Assembly: GCF_021266465.1 (NCBI RefSeq)
Contig: NZ_CP089848.1
Coordinates: 930,001-994,000, forward strand
Source: Paralcaligenes sp. KSB-10
Lineage (GTDB): Bacteria > Pseudomonadota > Gammaproteobacteria > Burkholderiales > Burkholderiaceae_B
Length of the DNA stretch: 64,000 nt
Direction: 5' to 3'
Each line of letters opens with the position of its first letter. Position 1 is the first letter of the stretch. The notes under the pieces were generated by a model. The model had not been told where the DNA came from and made no database searches. It worked only from the letters and a program-made list of their open reading frames with translations. The translations under genes were made by a program, and so were the position numbers. Positions 1 through 8,083 of the stretch are shown here, piece by piece.

Positions 1-327
1 GGCCAGCAGTTTTTTTCCTACTCCGTAAATGGCCACCAGCTTGAGTCCGCCGCCGTGAGCCAGGGCCGCGCTGGATTCGGACGCGGACATTGGCTTGCCT
101 TGGCCACGGAGCCGACCCTTTGCCTGGCTCAATGCCAGTTCGGTATCGAGGCGCATAAGTTCGCGCACCGACATCTGCTCGCTCGTCAACTCGTCAATGC
201 CCTGCGCGCCCGCCGGGCCAAGCAGGGCCAGCAGCATCGGGACGAGACATGCCGTGGCTTTCCTCAGGCAAGTCGCCCGCAGAAAATTCGCGCTCTTCGA
301 CGGCCGGACGTACAGACTCGGTTTCAT
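1..327 (-). CDS. pilP: Type IVb pilus biogenesis protein PilP (3' end beyond the window)
   Basis: Only the first 109 codons are visible; the gene runs off the left edge. The ATG at 327 is preceded by a strong ribosome site (AAGGAGA, about 6 bases upstream), which fixes the start. The protein opens with a long basic stretch, then a hydrophobic segment (about residues 25-41) ending in PAGAQG, a plausible signal peptide. A charged, probably helical segment follows (ELTSEQMSVRELMRLDTELA), then a strand-like stretch (GGLKLVAIYGVGKKLLA). Length class, context and this arrangement fit PilP of the R64-type pilus system, a periplasmic assembly factor. It overlaps the end of pilO2 by 134 bases in another frame, so the two are probably translationally coupled. 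The assignment leans on operon context because the C-terminus is missing. Confidence 0.72.
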   Translation of the reverse strand, partial: MKPSLYVRPSKSANFLRATCLRKATACLVPMLLALLGPAGAQGIDELTSEQMSVRELMRLDTELALSQAKGRLRGQGKPMSASESSAALAHGGGLKLVAIYGVGKKLLA

Positions 328-1609
328 ACAGATCTCCTTGAAAAGACACTGTCAGACGGCTGCTTTTAAGGCCGACCTGTCCAGTGTCGTGCATGGTCAA
401 AGATATTTTTTTCCAAGCCATGGAATCGGTGTAAGGCAGTAGCAGGCTGCCTGAACGCAAAGGCCCGCTGATTTGTACGGAACGCACGGAATACGCCGGC
501 AAATGAGCCGGCCGGGGAAGAATCCGGCCCTGGGCGTCGCGCGGCGGCACGACCTTGATGGCCCGCGGCCTGCCAAGCTGGATTTGCGTAAAAGCCGGCT
601 GTATGGCCTGCAAGGAGCTGAACAGATAGCGCTCATTGCCTGCGCTGCTTTTGAGCGCATGCTGATTCAGGGGTAAATCCGCCAATGCGATATGCCACAC
701 CGACAGAGCCTGGTCGATGGAGATGAACTCGATAATCCATGACGCCGGCGCTTTCGCAAGCAAGAGCTCATTGCTGGCCTCGGAACCACGCCTGTCGTAG
801 CGGGCCTGACAGCGCCAGCCGCGGGCATGGGGCATACACGCCGCGTTCACCAGAAACCAGCCCGCGATCCTGACAGGCATGTCATACAGACTATGCAAAG
901 CCGTACGGGTACCCTGCACGCCGTGCATGACAATCTCGCGACTGGCTCTGGCCAAGGCGCTCTCCCAGGCCTTGCCGGGATCCATCTGTTGCGCCGCAGC
1001 CGGCGTTCGAGCTGCGGGCGATATCAGCTTCCATAGCCGCGGCAGCAGCAATGCCAGAAGCAATATCAGGACGAACCACTGTATTGGCCGCGGCAAGGCC
1101 CGACGCCAGTGGCTTACAGGCAATAGCCGGGCTTGCCGCCCGCTGGACGATTCGATCAAGGGCAAGTCCACGGAATCTATGGAAGGAGGCATGCCCACCA
1201 TCGCCAGGCGCGGATACGCCTGTTTCAGTTCTTCCAGGACGCTTTCGGCATCGGATCGGCAACGAAACAATCTATCAGTGCGAGCCACCACGGCCCCTTC
1301 GTGAACCGCGACCAGCCAGTGCCGGGACGGACCGAGTTCGAGCAGCAAGGCAATGGTGCCGGTGGCAAACAAATGCGCGACGCTTTGAGCGGCCGAATTC
1401 AGGACTTGCCCGCGTTGGGTGCGATCCAGCTTAAGCCTGGCCAACCCCACGGCAGGCGCCGTTTCCCCGGAAAAAACCAGATGCGTGGCACCGTGCCGCC
1501 TGGCTATGCGATACGCGACCCGGCTTGCTCGCCCATTGATCAGCGGCAGCCAGTCCAGGCCAAAGACCAGGGAGGCCGAGGCACCAGGCAAAATCAACAC
1601 GTCATCCAT
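194..1609 (-). CDS. pilO2: Type IVb pilus assembly protein PilO2
   Basis: 471 residues. The N-terminal cytoplasmic part (about 1-172) has an actin-like or PilM-like feel (VFGLDWLPLINGR). A single membrane helix follows at about 176-195, then a periplasmic domain of about 270 residues. This is the layout of the PilO protein of R64-type IVb pili, an inner-membrane platform component that links the motor to the secretin; it is unrelated to the short PilO of type IVa pili. It starts 10 bases after the pilN stop, behind a run of seven G residues rather than a normal ribosome site, which suggests coupling to pilN. Its last 44 codons overlap pilP. Family assignment is from architecture and position between pilN and pilP. 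Confidence 0.75.
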   Translation of the reverse strand: MDDVLILPGASASLVFGLDWLPLINGRASRVAYRIARRHGATHLVFSGETAPAVGLARLKLDRTQRGQVLNSAAQSVAHLFATGTIALLLELGPSRHWLVAVHEGAVVARTDRLFRCRSDAESVLEELKQAYPRLAMVGMPPSIDSVDLPLIESSSGRQARLLPVSHWRRALPRPIQWFVLILLLALLLPRLWKLISPAARTPAAAQQMDPGKAWESALARASREIVMHGVQGTRTALHSLYDMPVRIAGWFLVNAACMPHARGWRCQARYDRRGSEASNELLLAKAPASWIIEFISIDQALSVWHIALADLPLNQHALKSSAGNERYLFSSLQAIQPAFTQIQLGRPRAIKVVPPRDAQGRILPRPAHLPAYSVRSVQISGPLRSGSLLLPYTDSMAWKKISLTMHDTGQVGLKSSRLTVSFQGDLYETESVRPAVEEREFSAGDLPEESHGMSRPDAAGPAWPGGRAGH

Positions 1610-1619
1610 GGCCCCCCCA

Positions 1620-3212
1620 TCAGAAGCCCTCTTCGACCTGAGCCGTAATCACCAGGACAGTGGTCAAATGCTGGGTCGAAGCGCGATCGCTGCCGCCAAA
1701 CGCCATTGGAATTCCTGGATTCAACCTCCGCCCCTCGGACTCCTCTTGACGGCGGTCGAAACCGGATACAAGCAGAGGCTGGCCGGGATACAGGGCAAGC
1801 TGCTGCACCGTGCCATTGCCATCGATGGTGATCTGTTGCAATTGCAAGGGATTGGCTTTATCGCCGAACGTTACCGACTTGATCGGCTGCGCCACGGTAT
1901 TGTCATAAGCCACGGACAACAGGATCTGGCCGTCGTCCTGAGCATCGGGGACCAGCGTGAGCAGGGAGCCGACCGTTTCGTCCTTTTGGCTGACCGACAC
2001 CGATGGGAGAGCCATGCCGGTTTCGCTCGCCAGAGCCGTGGTTTGTACCTTGTCTATATACGAAAAGGTTGTCCTGACCGCGTGCGTAACGGGACGGCGA
2101 TTAAGCGTCAGGACTGGCACACTGCTGCGGCGAACCACCTGGCCAAGCTGGCTCAGCGCCTTGACCACGGCCTCTGAACCTTTGAACGAGCCTTGATTCA
2201 AACCCAGGCCCAGGCTTGCGGACTCGACAAGATTCGATCCGGGAATGGCCATTGCCGCCGCCACCTTGGCACTGGAAAAGACCAGGTTCCAGTCGAGCCC
2301 GGCTTCCGCCGCGTCGCGCGTTATCAAGGTAATTTCCTCGAACACCAATCGCACGCGGCGCGTGAGTGAACGATTTTCCTGGTCCAGATACCGGGCAATC
2401 TGCTGCAACACGTCTGGCGTATCGGTAACCACCACGGACGAACTGGCTCCGGGTTCGGCAACCAGCGTCCCCGCTTGCGACAGGAAAGGTTCGATACGGG
2501 AACGCACCACCGCCAAAAGTTCGAGCTTGCCGCTGGAAAGGCTGGTTTTCGAAGTGCTGGCGAAACCCTCGGCCTTGCCGGCCCCGCTCAAGCCCAGCGA
2601 AGCTTCCGCCTGGGCATTCAGCGTCAGGGCCCGAACGTTGAACACACGTGTTTCAGTTCGATAGAATTCGATTCGACTATGCGCATAACGCCACGCTACG
2701 CCAAGACTTGCAGCGATCCGGTCCAGAATTCTGGCCAGCGGCTCGGGCCCGCCGGACAAAACTACGCGAGCCGGCGCGGGATTTGCAGCCATGGCATTGC
2801 CGGCATTGGCCAGGCGCGGCGCAAAACGCTCAAGCGGCAGCAAGGCCTCGGGGCTGACATGCACAGGGATCGTGGTCACGGCGGTAATGCGCTGCGCAAT
2901 GCCCGGCAAATCAAGTGCAACATCTGAAAACATAAGAGTGGTATTGACATTGGCACGCAAGGCCAAAGGCAGGCTTACTTCGCGAGCCAGCGGCTGCGAA
3001 CGCCCGGCCAGCCAGGGCCTGGCCACGTCTTGTGCGGCGCGCCTCGCCTCGCGGCTTTTGATTGCCCGCCCAAAGGCCTGATGCCGAGCCTGCAGATCGG
3101 ACTCGGCGGTTCCGACCGACAAGCCGATCTGACGCATTTTTTCGCCCAGCGCACAGGCCGAGGCCAGGCAACACAGGCCAATAATGGCGATGCACCGCGC
3201 CAGGCTGCTCAT
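1620..3212 (-). CDS. pilN: PilN-family type IVb pilus secretin (outer-membrane lipoprotein)
   Basis: 530 residues from the ATG at 3212. That ATG overlaps the stop of the preceding gene (ATGA) and opens a lipoprotein signal with lipobox LASAC (lipid-modified Cys20); the frame stays open upstream but has no such signal. The central region (VNTTLMFSDVALDLPGIAQR, then a STN-like ITAVTTIPVHVSPEA) precedes N-domain-like repeats (SSVVVTDTPDVLQQIARYLD). The C-terminal secretin domain includes VRLVFEEITLITRDAAEAGLDW and ends TTVLVITAQVEEGF. Such proteins form the gated outer-membrane pore through which the pilus exits. It is about the usual size for PilN/BfpB-type secretins and is the best-supported member of this operon. 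Confidence 0.87.
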   Translation of the reverse strand: MSSLARCIAIIGLCCLASACALGEKMRQIGLSVGTAESDLQARHQAFGRAIKSREARRAAQDVARPWLAGRSQPLAREVSLPLALRANVNTTLMFSDVALDLPGIAQRITAVTTIPVHVSPEALLPLERFAPRLANAGNAMAANPAPARVVLSGGPEPLARILDRIAASLGVAWRYAHSRIEFYRTETRVFNVRALTLNAQAEASLGLSGAGKAEGFASTSKTSLSSGKLELLAVVRSRIEPFLSQAGTLVAEPGASSSVVVTDTPDVLQQIARYLDQENRSLTRRVRLVFEEITLITRDAAEAGLDWNLVFSSAKVAAAMAIPGSNLVESASLGLGLNQGSFKGSEAVVKALSQLGQVVRRSSVPVLTLNRRPVTHAVRTTFSYIDKVQTTALASETGMALPSVSVSQKDETVGSLLTLVPDAQDDGQILLSVAYDNTVAQPIKSVTFGDKANPLQLQQITIDGNGTVQQLALYPGQPLLVSGFDRRQEESEGRRLNPGIPMAFGGSDRASTQHLTTVLVITAQVEEGF

Positions 3213-4105
3213 GAGGACTCCGAAAGGTTGGTGGTGCGATCGCACAGCTGCGCATACGGCACGATGCGCAAGACTTTGTTTGAATAAAAGCAGGGCTGCA
3301 GCGGCCGATCGGCGAGTTCGGTCGTGGCGACCAGTTCCTGGACCGCCGACTTGAAGCCGGATTCGAAGCTGGCCGAAGCCACAATGGGAATATCGGCGTC
3401 GACGACCCAATGCTCCGGCTCGAAAGTCCAGCCGGCGCTGCGGGCCCATCGAGCTAATGCCGCCCGAAGATTGCTGTCTTGCGGACTAACGTGATAATGG
3501 TCGGCCAGATCAAGCGCCGAGGCCGCCGGAAGCAGCACCTCGGGCGCGGGCGGCGGCGCAATCCTGGCACCCGCATCCGGGACCCGAGCCTGGCCCGGCC
3601 CCTCGACCGCAGCGGGCTGCGCACCGGCATGCGGCAACTTATCGGGAACAGCGCCCGGCTGGGCAAGCGAGACCGAATCCACGGGCTGAGGCTCCGTCTG
3701 AGGCAAAGGCTGCAATGGCGCCCGGGATTCGGCCGGCTCGGCGGCAATCCGATCGATAAAGCTCTTTAAATGTCCGCCACGCAGCACCAGGCTGGCCCAT
3801 ACGCCGGGCAGAACCAGGTACGGCCCGTCGCGACGGTAGTCAAGCAGCCTGTCGCCATTGGGCGATCGCTCGAAAATGGCGGGAATAGCCTGGCCGGGAG
3901 CAAACTGCAGCCACGTTTGCCGGCCATTGTCGAAAACCTGTACCGGCGCAACCTCGCGATCGCCGGACAAACGCCAGGAAAAATTATAGTTGCCGGTGTC
4001 TTCCTGTGGGTTACGCGCCGACCCACCCGAAATCCATGCCCAATCGGGCAAGGCGGAACAGCCCGATAAAAACAAAACAAGCAATATTGCGATCGTTCTA
4101 GCCAT
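3209..4105 (-). CDS. TcpQ/PilL-like lipoprotein of the type IVb pilus operon
   Basis: 298 residues. The N-terminus MARTIAILLVLFLSGC is a lipoprotein signal with Cys16. The next 80 residues include a strand-rich domain (FSWRLSGDREVAPVQVFDNG, TWLQFAPGQAIPAIF) resembling the VirB9/CagX-like fold found in several pilus lipoproteins. A proline/alanine-rich linker (about 110-195) follows, and then a C-terminal domain of about 95 residues (LRAALARWARSAGWTFEPEH, ADIPIVASASFESGFKSAVQ) typical of TcpQ-type pilus proteins, which help the secretin assemble. It overlaps pilN by 4 bases and is the first gene of the visible operon. PilL is a reasonable alternative name; I left the symbol blank because nomenclature varies. 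Confidence 0.77.
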   Translation of the reverse strand: MARTIAILLVLFLSGCSALPDWAWISGGSARNPQEDTGNYNFSWRLSGDREVAPVQVFDNGRQTWLQFAPGQAIPAIFERSPNGDRLLDYRRDGPYLVLPGVWASLVLRGGHLKSFIDRIAAEPAESRAPLQPLPQTEPQPVDSVSLAQPGAVPDKLPHAGAQPAAVEGPGQARVPDAGARIAPPPAPEVLLPAASALDLADHYHVSPQDSNLRAALARWARSAGWTFEPEHWVVDADIPIVASASFESGFKSAVQELVATTELADRPLQPCFYSNKVLRIVPYAQLCDRTTNLSESS

Positions 4106-4357
4106 ATCAGCACCAAAATAAAATTTACCCGTGTCGCTTGGGTAGCAATCTTGGATGCCGAGCCGGACTCTCGCCAGACCGAATTGTACGAATAGAGTTT
4201 TTTATCGCCAGGAGAAACCCAGCTGGCGCAGAAAAATTGCCTATGGATCAAGACATTAAATTACTCCGGGAAGGAACAAAAAATCCTGCTGGCCAAATAA
4301 GACCAGCAGGATTTTCAGATAGGGCTTCGAATCCGGCCCATGCGGTACCTCGGGCAA
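4106..4357. other. Intergenic region upstream of the pilus genes
   Basis: 252 bases between the pilus operon and the 3' end of the binding-protein gene. The part nearest 4105 is AT-rich (AAAATAAAATTTACC on the minus strand) and probably carries the pilus promoter, but I cannot point to convincing -35/-10 boxes. The far part holds the terminator listed separately. No ORF with a credible ribosome site is seen. Confidence 0.5.
4278..4315 (-). terminator. Rho-independent terminator of the reductase-dadA-binding protein unit
   Basis: A perfect 13-bp inverted repeat (4280-4292 and 4303-4315, core ATCCTGCTGG) with a 10-base loop. On the minus strand the hairpin is followed by a run of T, the classic intrinsic terminator layout. 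It lies about 45 bases after the stop of the binding-protein gene and isolates that unit from the pilus operon. Confidence 0.9.
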
Positions 4358-5680
4358 TCAGTGCTGGCGCACGATTACCCCCGCTTCAGCAGATGCCGAA
4401 CGCAAGGCGCTGACGGCAGGATCCTGCCCCTCCAGGGCACGATTCAGCTTCTGGCGAAACATGGCTTTGATTTTGGGGTAGTTGGTGACATGGAAACCCC
4501 GTTCGGTCGGCGTCGGGCGACGCGCATACCCGGCCACCAGTTCCTGCCAGTCGCCCAGGTTCTGGTAATAGCTTTTATCGGTGCTGGCAAACGCCTGCGC
4601 GGTCAATGGCAAATACCCGGTATTCTGATACCAGGCCGCGGCGTTTTTAGCCTGAGCCAGCCACCCCAGGAAGGCCGACGTGGCCTTGTTCTGATCTTTT
4701 GTGTGGTTATCGATTGCCCACAAGGCCGCACCACCCACAAAAGGATCTCCAGGCGTGGAAGTGGCCTGCGGATAATACGGCAATCCCGACACGCCGAATT
4801 TCAGCGAACGGGTGTCGTTGAACCAGCCCAGATTGCTGGAGCTGGACATCAGCACGGCGCATTCGCGGTTGGCGAAACGCTGCGTGGACTTCGCTTCAAG
4901 TTCGGGTTTGACCAAAAGCCCGGTGCGGGCCCAGCTGATCATGGTCGACAAATGGCGTATGTACATCAGGTCGAGCGGAAAACTTGGCGTAACCTTGGGC
5001 TGCATGCCATTGTCGCCCGTCAGGTACAACTGATTGTTCACGGCCGCCAGACTTTCCAGGTTGATGGATACCGGCTGGTCGGTCGTATAGGGGCAGTCGC
5101 GAGAGCCGCCATTGGCCAGCTTGACGAGCTGATCCTGCAGGCCCATCCAGGTGCGCGCGGGAACCGCCGGCTCCAGGTGCGCCTTCTTGAAGGCATCTAC
5201 GTTGTAGTACATGACAGGAATCTCGACCATATACGGAAATGCCAGCAGGCGCCCCTTGGCATCGCGCATGAAAGCATGCTCGGGAGCCAGGAACCATTTG
5301 GCATCCTTGATCGGATACTTGGCCAGCAAGGTATGCAAAGGCAAAATATAACTGCGCTTGGCGACTTCGTCGGGCGCATGATTGTCGCTCAATTGCACCA
5401 GGTTCGGCGCATCCTTGCCTTTTGCGCCGCCGGGCAATGCCGATTCGATTTCGTCGGGGCTGTCGAAGGCCTTGAGCGTAACGTGCACCTCGCCCTGGTC
5501 GCTGTTGAACTGTTTAACCAGTTTCTGGAACACTTGTTTGTTATGGGAATTCAGGCTGTACCACACCTGGATATCGGTTGCCCCGGCCGCCAGGGCAGAG
5601 GAGGCGCCAAACACGGACGTACCCATCAGCGCGACGGCACACCACGCGGAAGTCGCGCCAAAAAACGGATGGATCTTCAT
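4358..5680 (-). CDS. UgpB-like periplasmic solute-binding protein of an ABC transporter
   Basis: 440 residues. A Sec signal peptide is visible (hydrophobic segment about 11-32, ending SSALAA). The mature part begins IQVWYSLNSHNKQVFQKLVKQFN, typical of the family of extracellular binding proteins that includes glycerol-3-phosphate binder UgpB. Family-like blocks include PYMVEIPVMYYNVDAFKKA, ECAVLMSSSSNLGW, FVGGAALWAI and FLGWLAQ. It would capture a solute in the periplasm and pass it to an ABC permease. No permease or ATPase genes are nearby, so it is an orphan in this window. It begins 7 bases after the dadA stop and is followed by the strong terminator, so it is the last gene of a three-gene unit. 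The substrate cannot be read from the sequence; UgpB-like refers to overall resemblance. Confidence 0.82.
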   Translation of the reverse strand: MKIHPFFGATSAWCAVALMGTSVFGASSALAAGATDIQVWYSLNSHNKQVFQKLVKQFNSDQGEVHVTLKAFDSPDEIESALPGGAKGKDAPNLVQLSDNHAPDEVAKRSYILPLHTLLAKYPIKDAKWFLAPEHAFMRDAKGRLLAFPYMVEIPVMYYNVDAFKKAHLEPAVPARTWMGLQDQLVKLANGGSRDCPYTTDQPVSINLESLAAVNNQLYLTGDNGMQPKVTPSFPLDLMYIRHLSTMISWARTGLLVKPELEAKSTQRFANRECAVLMSSSSNLGWFNDTRSLKFGVSGLPYYPQATSTPGDPFVGGAALWAIDNHTKDQNKATSAFLGWLAQAKNAAAWYQNTGYLPLTAQAFASTDKSYYQNLGDWQELVAGYARRPTPTERGFHVTNYPKIKAMFRQKLNRALEGQDPAVSALRSASAEAGVIVRQH

Positions 5681-5687
5681 AAGTTGC

Positions 5688-6941
5688 TTAGCCTAAAAAA
5701 GGAAATTCGGGTTCGGGTTGTTTACCGGAGATCAGATCAGCCAGAGCGCGGCCCGATCCCACCCCCATGGTCCATCCGAGCGTGCCATGCCCTGTATTCA
5801 AATAAAGATTGGAAATTCGTGTTTTACCGATTAGCGGAACATTGGACGGAGTGGTGGGACGCAAACCTGACCAGAACTGAACAGTATCAAAATCAAGTGC
5901 GCTTGGGAACAAATCTCGCGCAAGCGACGCCATATTATCGCAACGGATTGTATTCAAGGCACGCGAATATCCCGAAAGCTCGGCCGTGCCGGCCATACGT
6001 ATTTGCTTACCAATACGGGTATACACAACTTTGTGCGCGCTATCGGTCAGGCTGACTGTCGGCGCCGCCGCATCGTCCAGGATATTGAACGTGGCCGAAT
6101 AGCCTTTGGCCGGATAGACATTGCAGGGAATCCCCAGGGGCGCGACCAGTTGAGGGGTAAAGCTGCCCAGGGCGGCCACATAGGCGTCGGCGACCAGGGT
6201 TTCGTACAAGCCTTCGGGATTGACGAGCTCCGCACCTTGTATGCGGCCGCCCTCCGCCAGCAGGCGGCTGACTTGTGTGGAAAAGCGGAATTCGGCCCCG
6301 GCACGGCGGGCCCGCTCGGCCAGGGCTGTGGTAAACAGATAGATATCGCCTGTTTCATCCTCGGCTGTGTAATCTCCCCCCAGGATGCGATCACGCGCCG
6401 GCGCCAGGGCCGGCTCGATCTGCACGATTTCGTCGGTGCTGACAATACGACGATCCACGCCAAAATCCCGCATCAGGCCCGCCGCTTTCTGCGAGGCTTC
6501 GAATTCGCCCTGGTCGCGGTAGAAGTTGAGTATGCCGCGTTCCAGATGGTTGTAATCGATGCCCAGATCGGCGCGCATGGCCTGCAAAGTGCGACGGCTG
6601 TATTCGGACAAGCGCACCATCGCCTGTATGTTCGGCGCCAGGCGGCCGGGCAGGCATTCGCGCAGAAACGCCATGCTCCAGACCCACTGCCGCCAATCAA
6701 GCTGGGGACGAAACGACAGGGGCGCATTTTTTTGGAACAACCATCTCAGCAATTGGAGAGGCGCCTGAGGATTGGCCCATGGCTCGGAATACGATACCGA
6801 AATCTGGCAGCCATTGGCGCGGCTGGTTTCTTGCGCCGGGCCGCTCGCGCGATCGATCACGACAACCTCATGCCCGGCCTGCAACAACCACCACGCCGTG
6901 GCCGTTCCGATAATTCCGCTACCCAGTACGGCTATTTTCAT
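5688..6941 (-). CDS. dadA: D-amino-acid dehydrogenase small subunit, DadA type (FAD)
   Basis: 417 residues. The N-terminus MKIAVLGSGIIGTATAWWL is the Rossmann FAD-binding motif GxGxxG, followed by a glutamate/aspartate-type ribose-binding end (VVVIDR). DadA-specific blocks follow: ETSRANGCQISVSYSEPWANP, VYPAKGYSATF, FWSGLRPTTPSNVPLIGKT, and the C-terminal NLYLNTGHGTLGWTMGVGSG. The enzyme oxidises D-amino acids (chiefly D-alanine in known DadA proteins) to keto acids and ammonia, passing electrons to the respiratory chain at the inner membrane. There is no alr/dadX racemase next to it. It sits 23 bases after the reductase gene and 7 bases before the binding-protein gene. Confidence 0.88.
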   Translation of the reverse strand: MKIAVLGSGIIGTATAWWLLQAGHEVVVIDRASGPAQETSRANGCQISVSYSEPWANPQAPLQLLRWLFQKNAPLSFRPQLDWRQWVWSMAFLRECLPGRLAPNIQAMVRLSEYSRRTLQAMRADLGIDYNHLERGILNFYRDQGEFEASQKAAGLMRDFGVDRRIVSTDEIVQIEPALAPARDRILGGDYTAEDETGDIYLFTTALAERARRAGAEFRFSTQVSRLLAEGGRIQGAELVNPEGLYETLVADAYVAALGSFTPQLVAPLGIPCNVYPAKGYSATFNILDDAAAPTVSLTDSAHKVVYTRIGKQIRMAGTAELSGYSRALNTIRCDNMASLARDLFPSALDFDTVQFWSGLRPTTPSNVPLIGKTRISNLYLNTGHGTLGWTMGVGSGRALADLISGKQPEPEFPFLG

Positions 6942-6964
6942 AGAAGCTTATCCTCGAAACCGCC

Positions 6965-7996
6965 CTATGCCAGATCGATTTCCGACGTAAACGCATCGGC
7001 ATAGAACTCGTCGCCCGGCAGGCCTCTTTGCGTGAAATCCTTGCGGGCGCTGTCAACCATAATGGGCGCCCCGCATGCATATACCTGGTACCCCGAAAGA
7101 TCGGGTATATCCTGCAACACCGCCTGATGCACAAAGCCTGTACGTCCGCTCCAGTTATCTTCCGCAAGCGCCTCGGAGATCACCGGCACATAAGAGAAAT
7201 CGGGCAAGGCCCTGGTCCATTCCAGCACTTTATCGTGCATATACAGGTCCTTGGGCCGGCGCCCGCCCCAGTACAAGACCGCCGGGCGGCGAATCTGCTG
7301 CTCGGCCATGCGCTCGATAATAGCCTTGATCGGCGCAAAACCGGTTCCGCTTGCCAGAAACACCACCGGCTTGGCGCTGTCTTCACGCAGAAAGAAAGAC
7401 CCGAAAGGGCCTTCGACGCGCTGAATTTCACGGACTTTCATCTGGGTGGCGCCCTTGCCGAACACATGATCGGTAAACACCCCGCCCGGCATATGGCGTA
7501 TATGCAGTTCGACCAGATTATTGTCGACCGGCGGGCAGGCCATGGAATAGCTGCGGCGCCGGCCGTCTTTCAGTATGAATTCAAGATACTGGCCGGCGTA
7601 ATACTTGAACGGATCGGCCGCCGGCAACTGCAAACGCACAATCATCACGTCGTCGGTCGCCTGTTCCAGCCCCATGACGCGCGAAGGCATTTTGCGAATC
7701 TGTATATCGCTGGCCATGCGGATTTCACGGGCCTCGATAAGCAGATCGGAATTGGGCCGGGCCTGGCAAAACAGCGTGTATCCGGCGGCCAGCTCTTCGG
7801 GCGACAGCAATTGCGCCGGATGCGGCCCCGCCTCGTAGTCGCCCTCTATGACGCGGCCCTTGCAGGTGGAGCAGGCGCCATTGTGGCAGCTGTAGGGCAA
7901 GACGATTCCCGCCGCCAGGGCGGCGTCGAGCACCGACTGGCCGGGTTCGGCCAAAAACTGATGTTGACTGGGCTGAACAGTAACCTTGAAGCTCAT
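6965..7996 (-). CDS. Ferredoxin-NAD(P)H reductase-like flavoprotein (CDP-6-deoxy-glucoseen reductase family)
   Basis: 343 residues in two parts. Residues 1-90 form a plant-type 2Fe-2S ferredoxin with the cluster cysteines in CHNGACSTCKG and, 30 residues on, FCQA. The remainder is a ferredoxin-reductase unit with FAD binding (RRSYSMACPP), then an NAD-binding region (VFLASGTGFAPIKAIIE) and the C-terminal VYACGAPIMVDSARKDF. Proteins of this shape move electrons from NAD(P)H through FAD to an iron-sulfur centre for an oxygenase or dehydratase partner. Betaproteobacterial homologues are usually named CDP-6-deoxy-delta-3,4-glucoseen reductase, but no sugar-deoxygenation genes are near. It is the first gene of the unit with dadA. 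The partner is unknown. Confidence 0.82.
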   Translation of the reverse strand: MSFKVTVQPSQHQFLAEPGQSVLDAALAAGIVLPYSCHNGACSTCKGRVIEGDYEAGPHPAQLLSPEELAAGYTLFCQARPNSDLLIEAREIRMASDIQIRKMPSRVMGLEQATDDVMIVRLQLPAADPFKYYAGQYLEFILKDGRRRSYSMACPPVDNNLVELHIRHMPGGVFTDHVFGKGATQMKVREIQRVEGPFGSFFLREDSAKPVVFLASGTGFAPIKAIIERMAEQQIRRPAVLYWGGRRPKDLYMHDKVLEWTRALPDFSYVPVISEALAEDNWSGRTGFVHQAVLQDIPDLSGYQVYACGAPIMVDSARKDFTQRGLPGDEFYADAFTSEIDLA

Positions 7997-8083
7997 AAGG
8001 ATTTTTTAAACAATCAAATAATTAAGTAACAAGCGAATAAACGCATTCCGTGTCCATAAAACCAGGCACTGCCACTCGGACAA

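Noticed and set aside
4340-6055. Long plus-strand ORF opposite the binding-protein and dadA genes
   Set aside because: It is a shadow of two well-supported minus-strand genes, and its translation matches no protein family I recognise.
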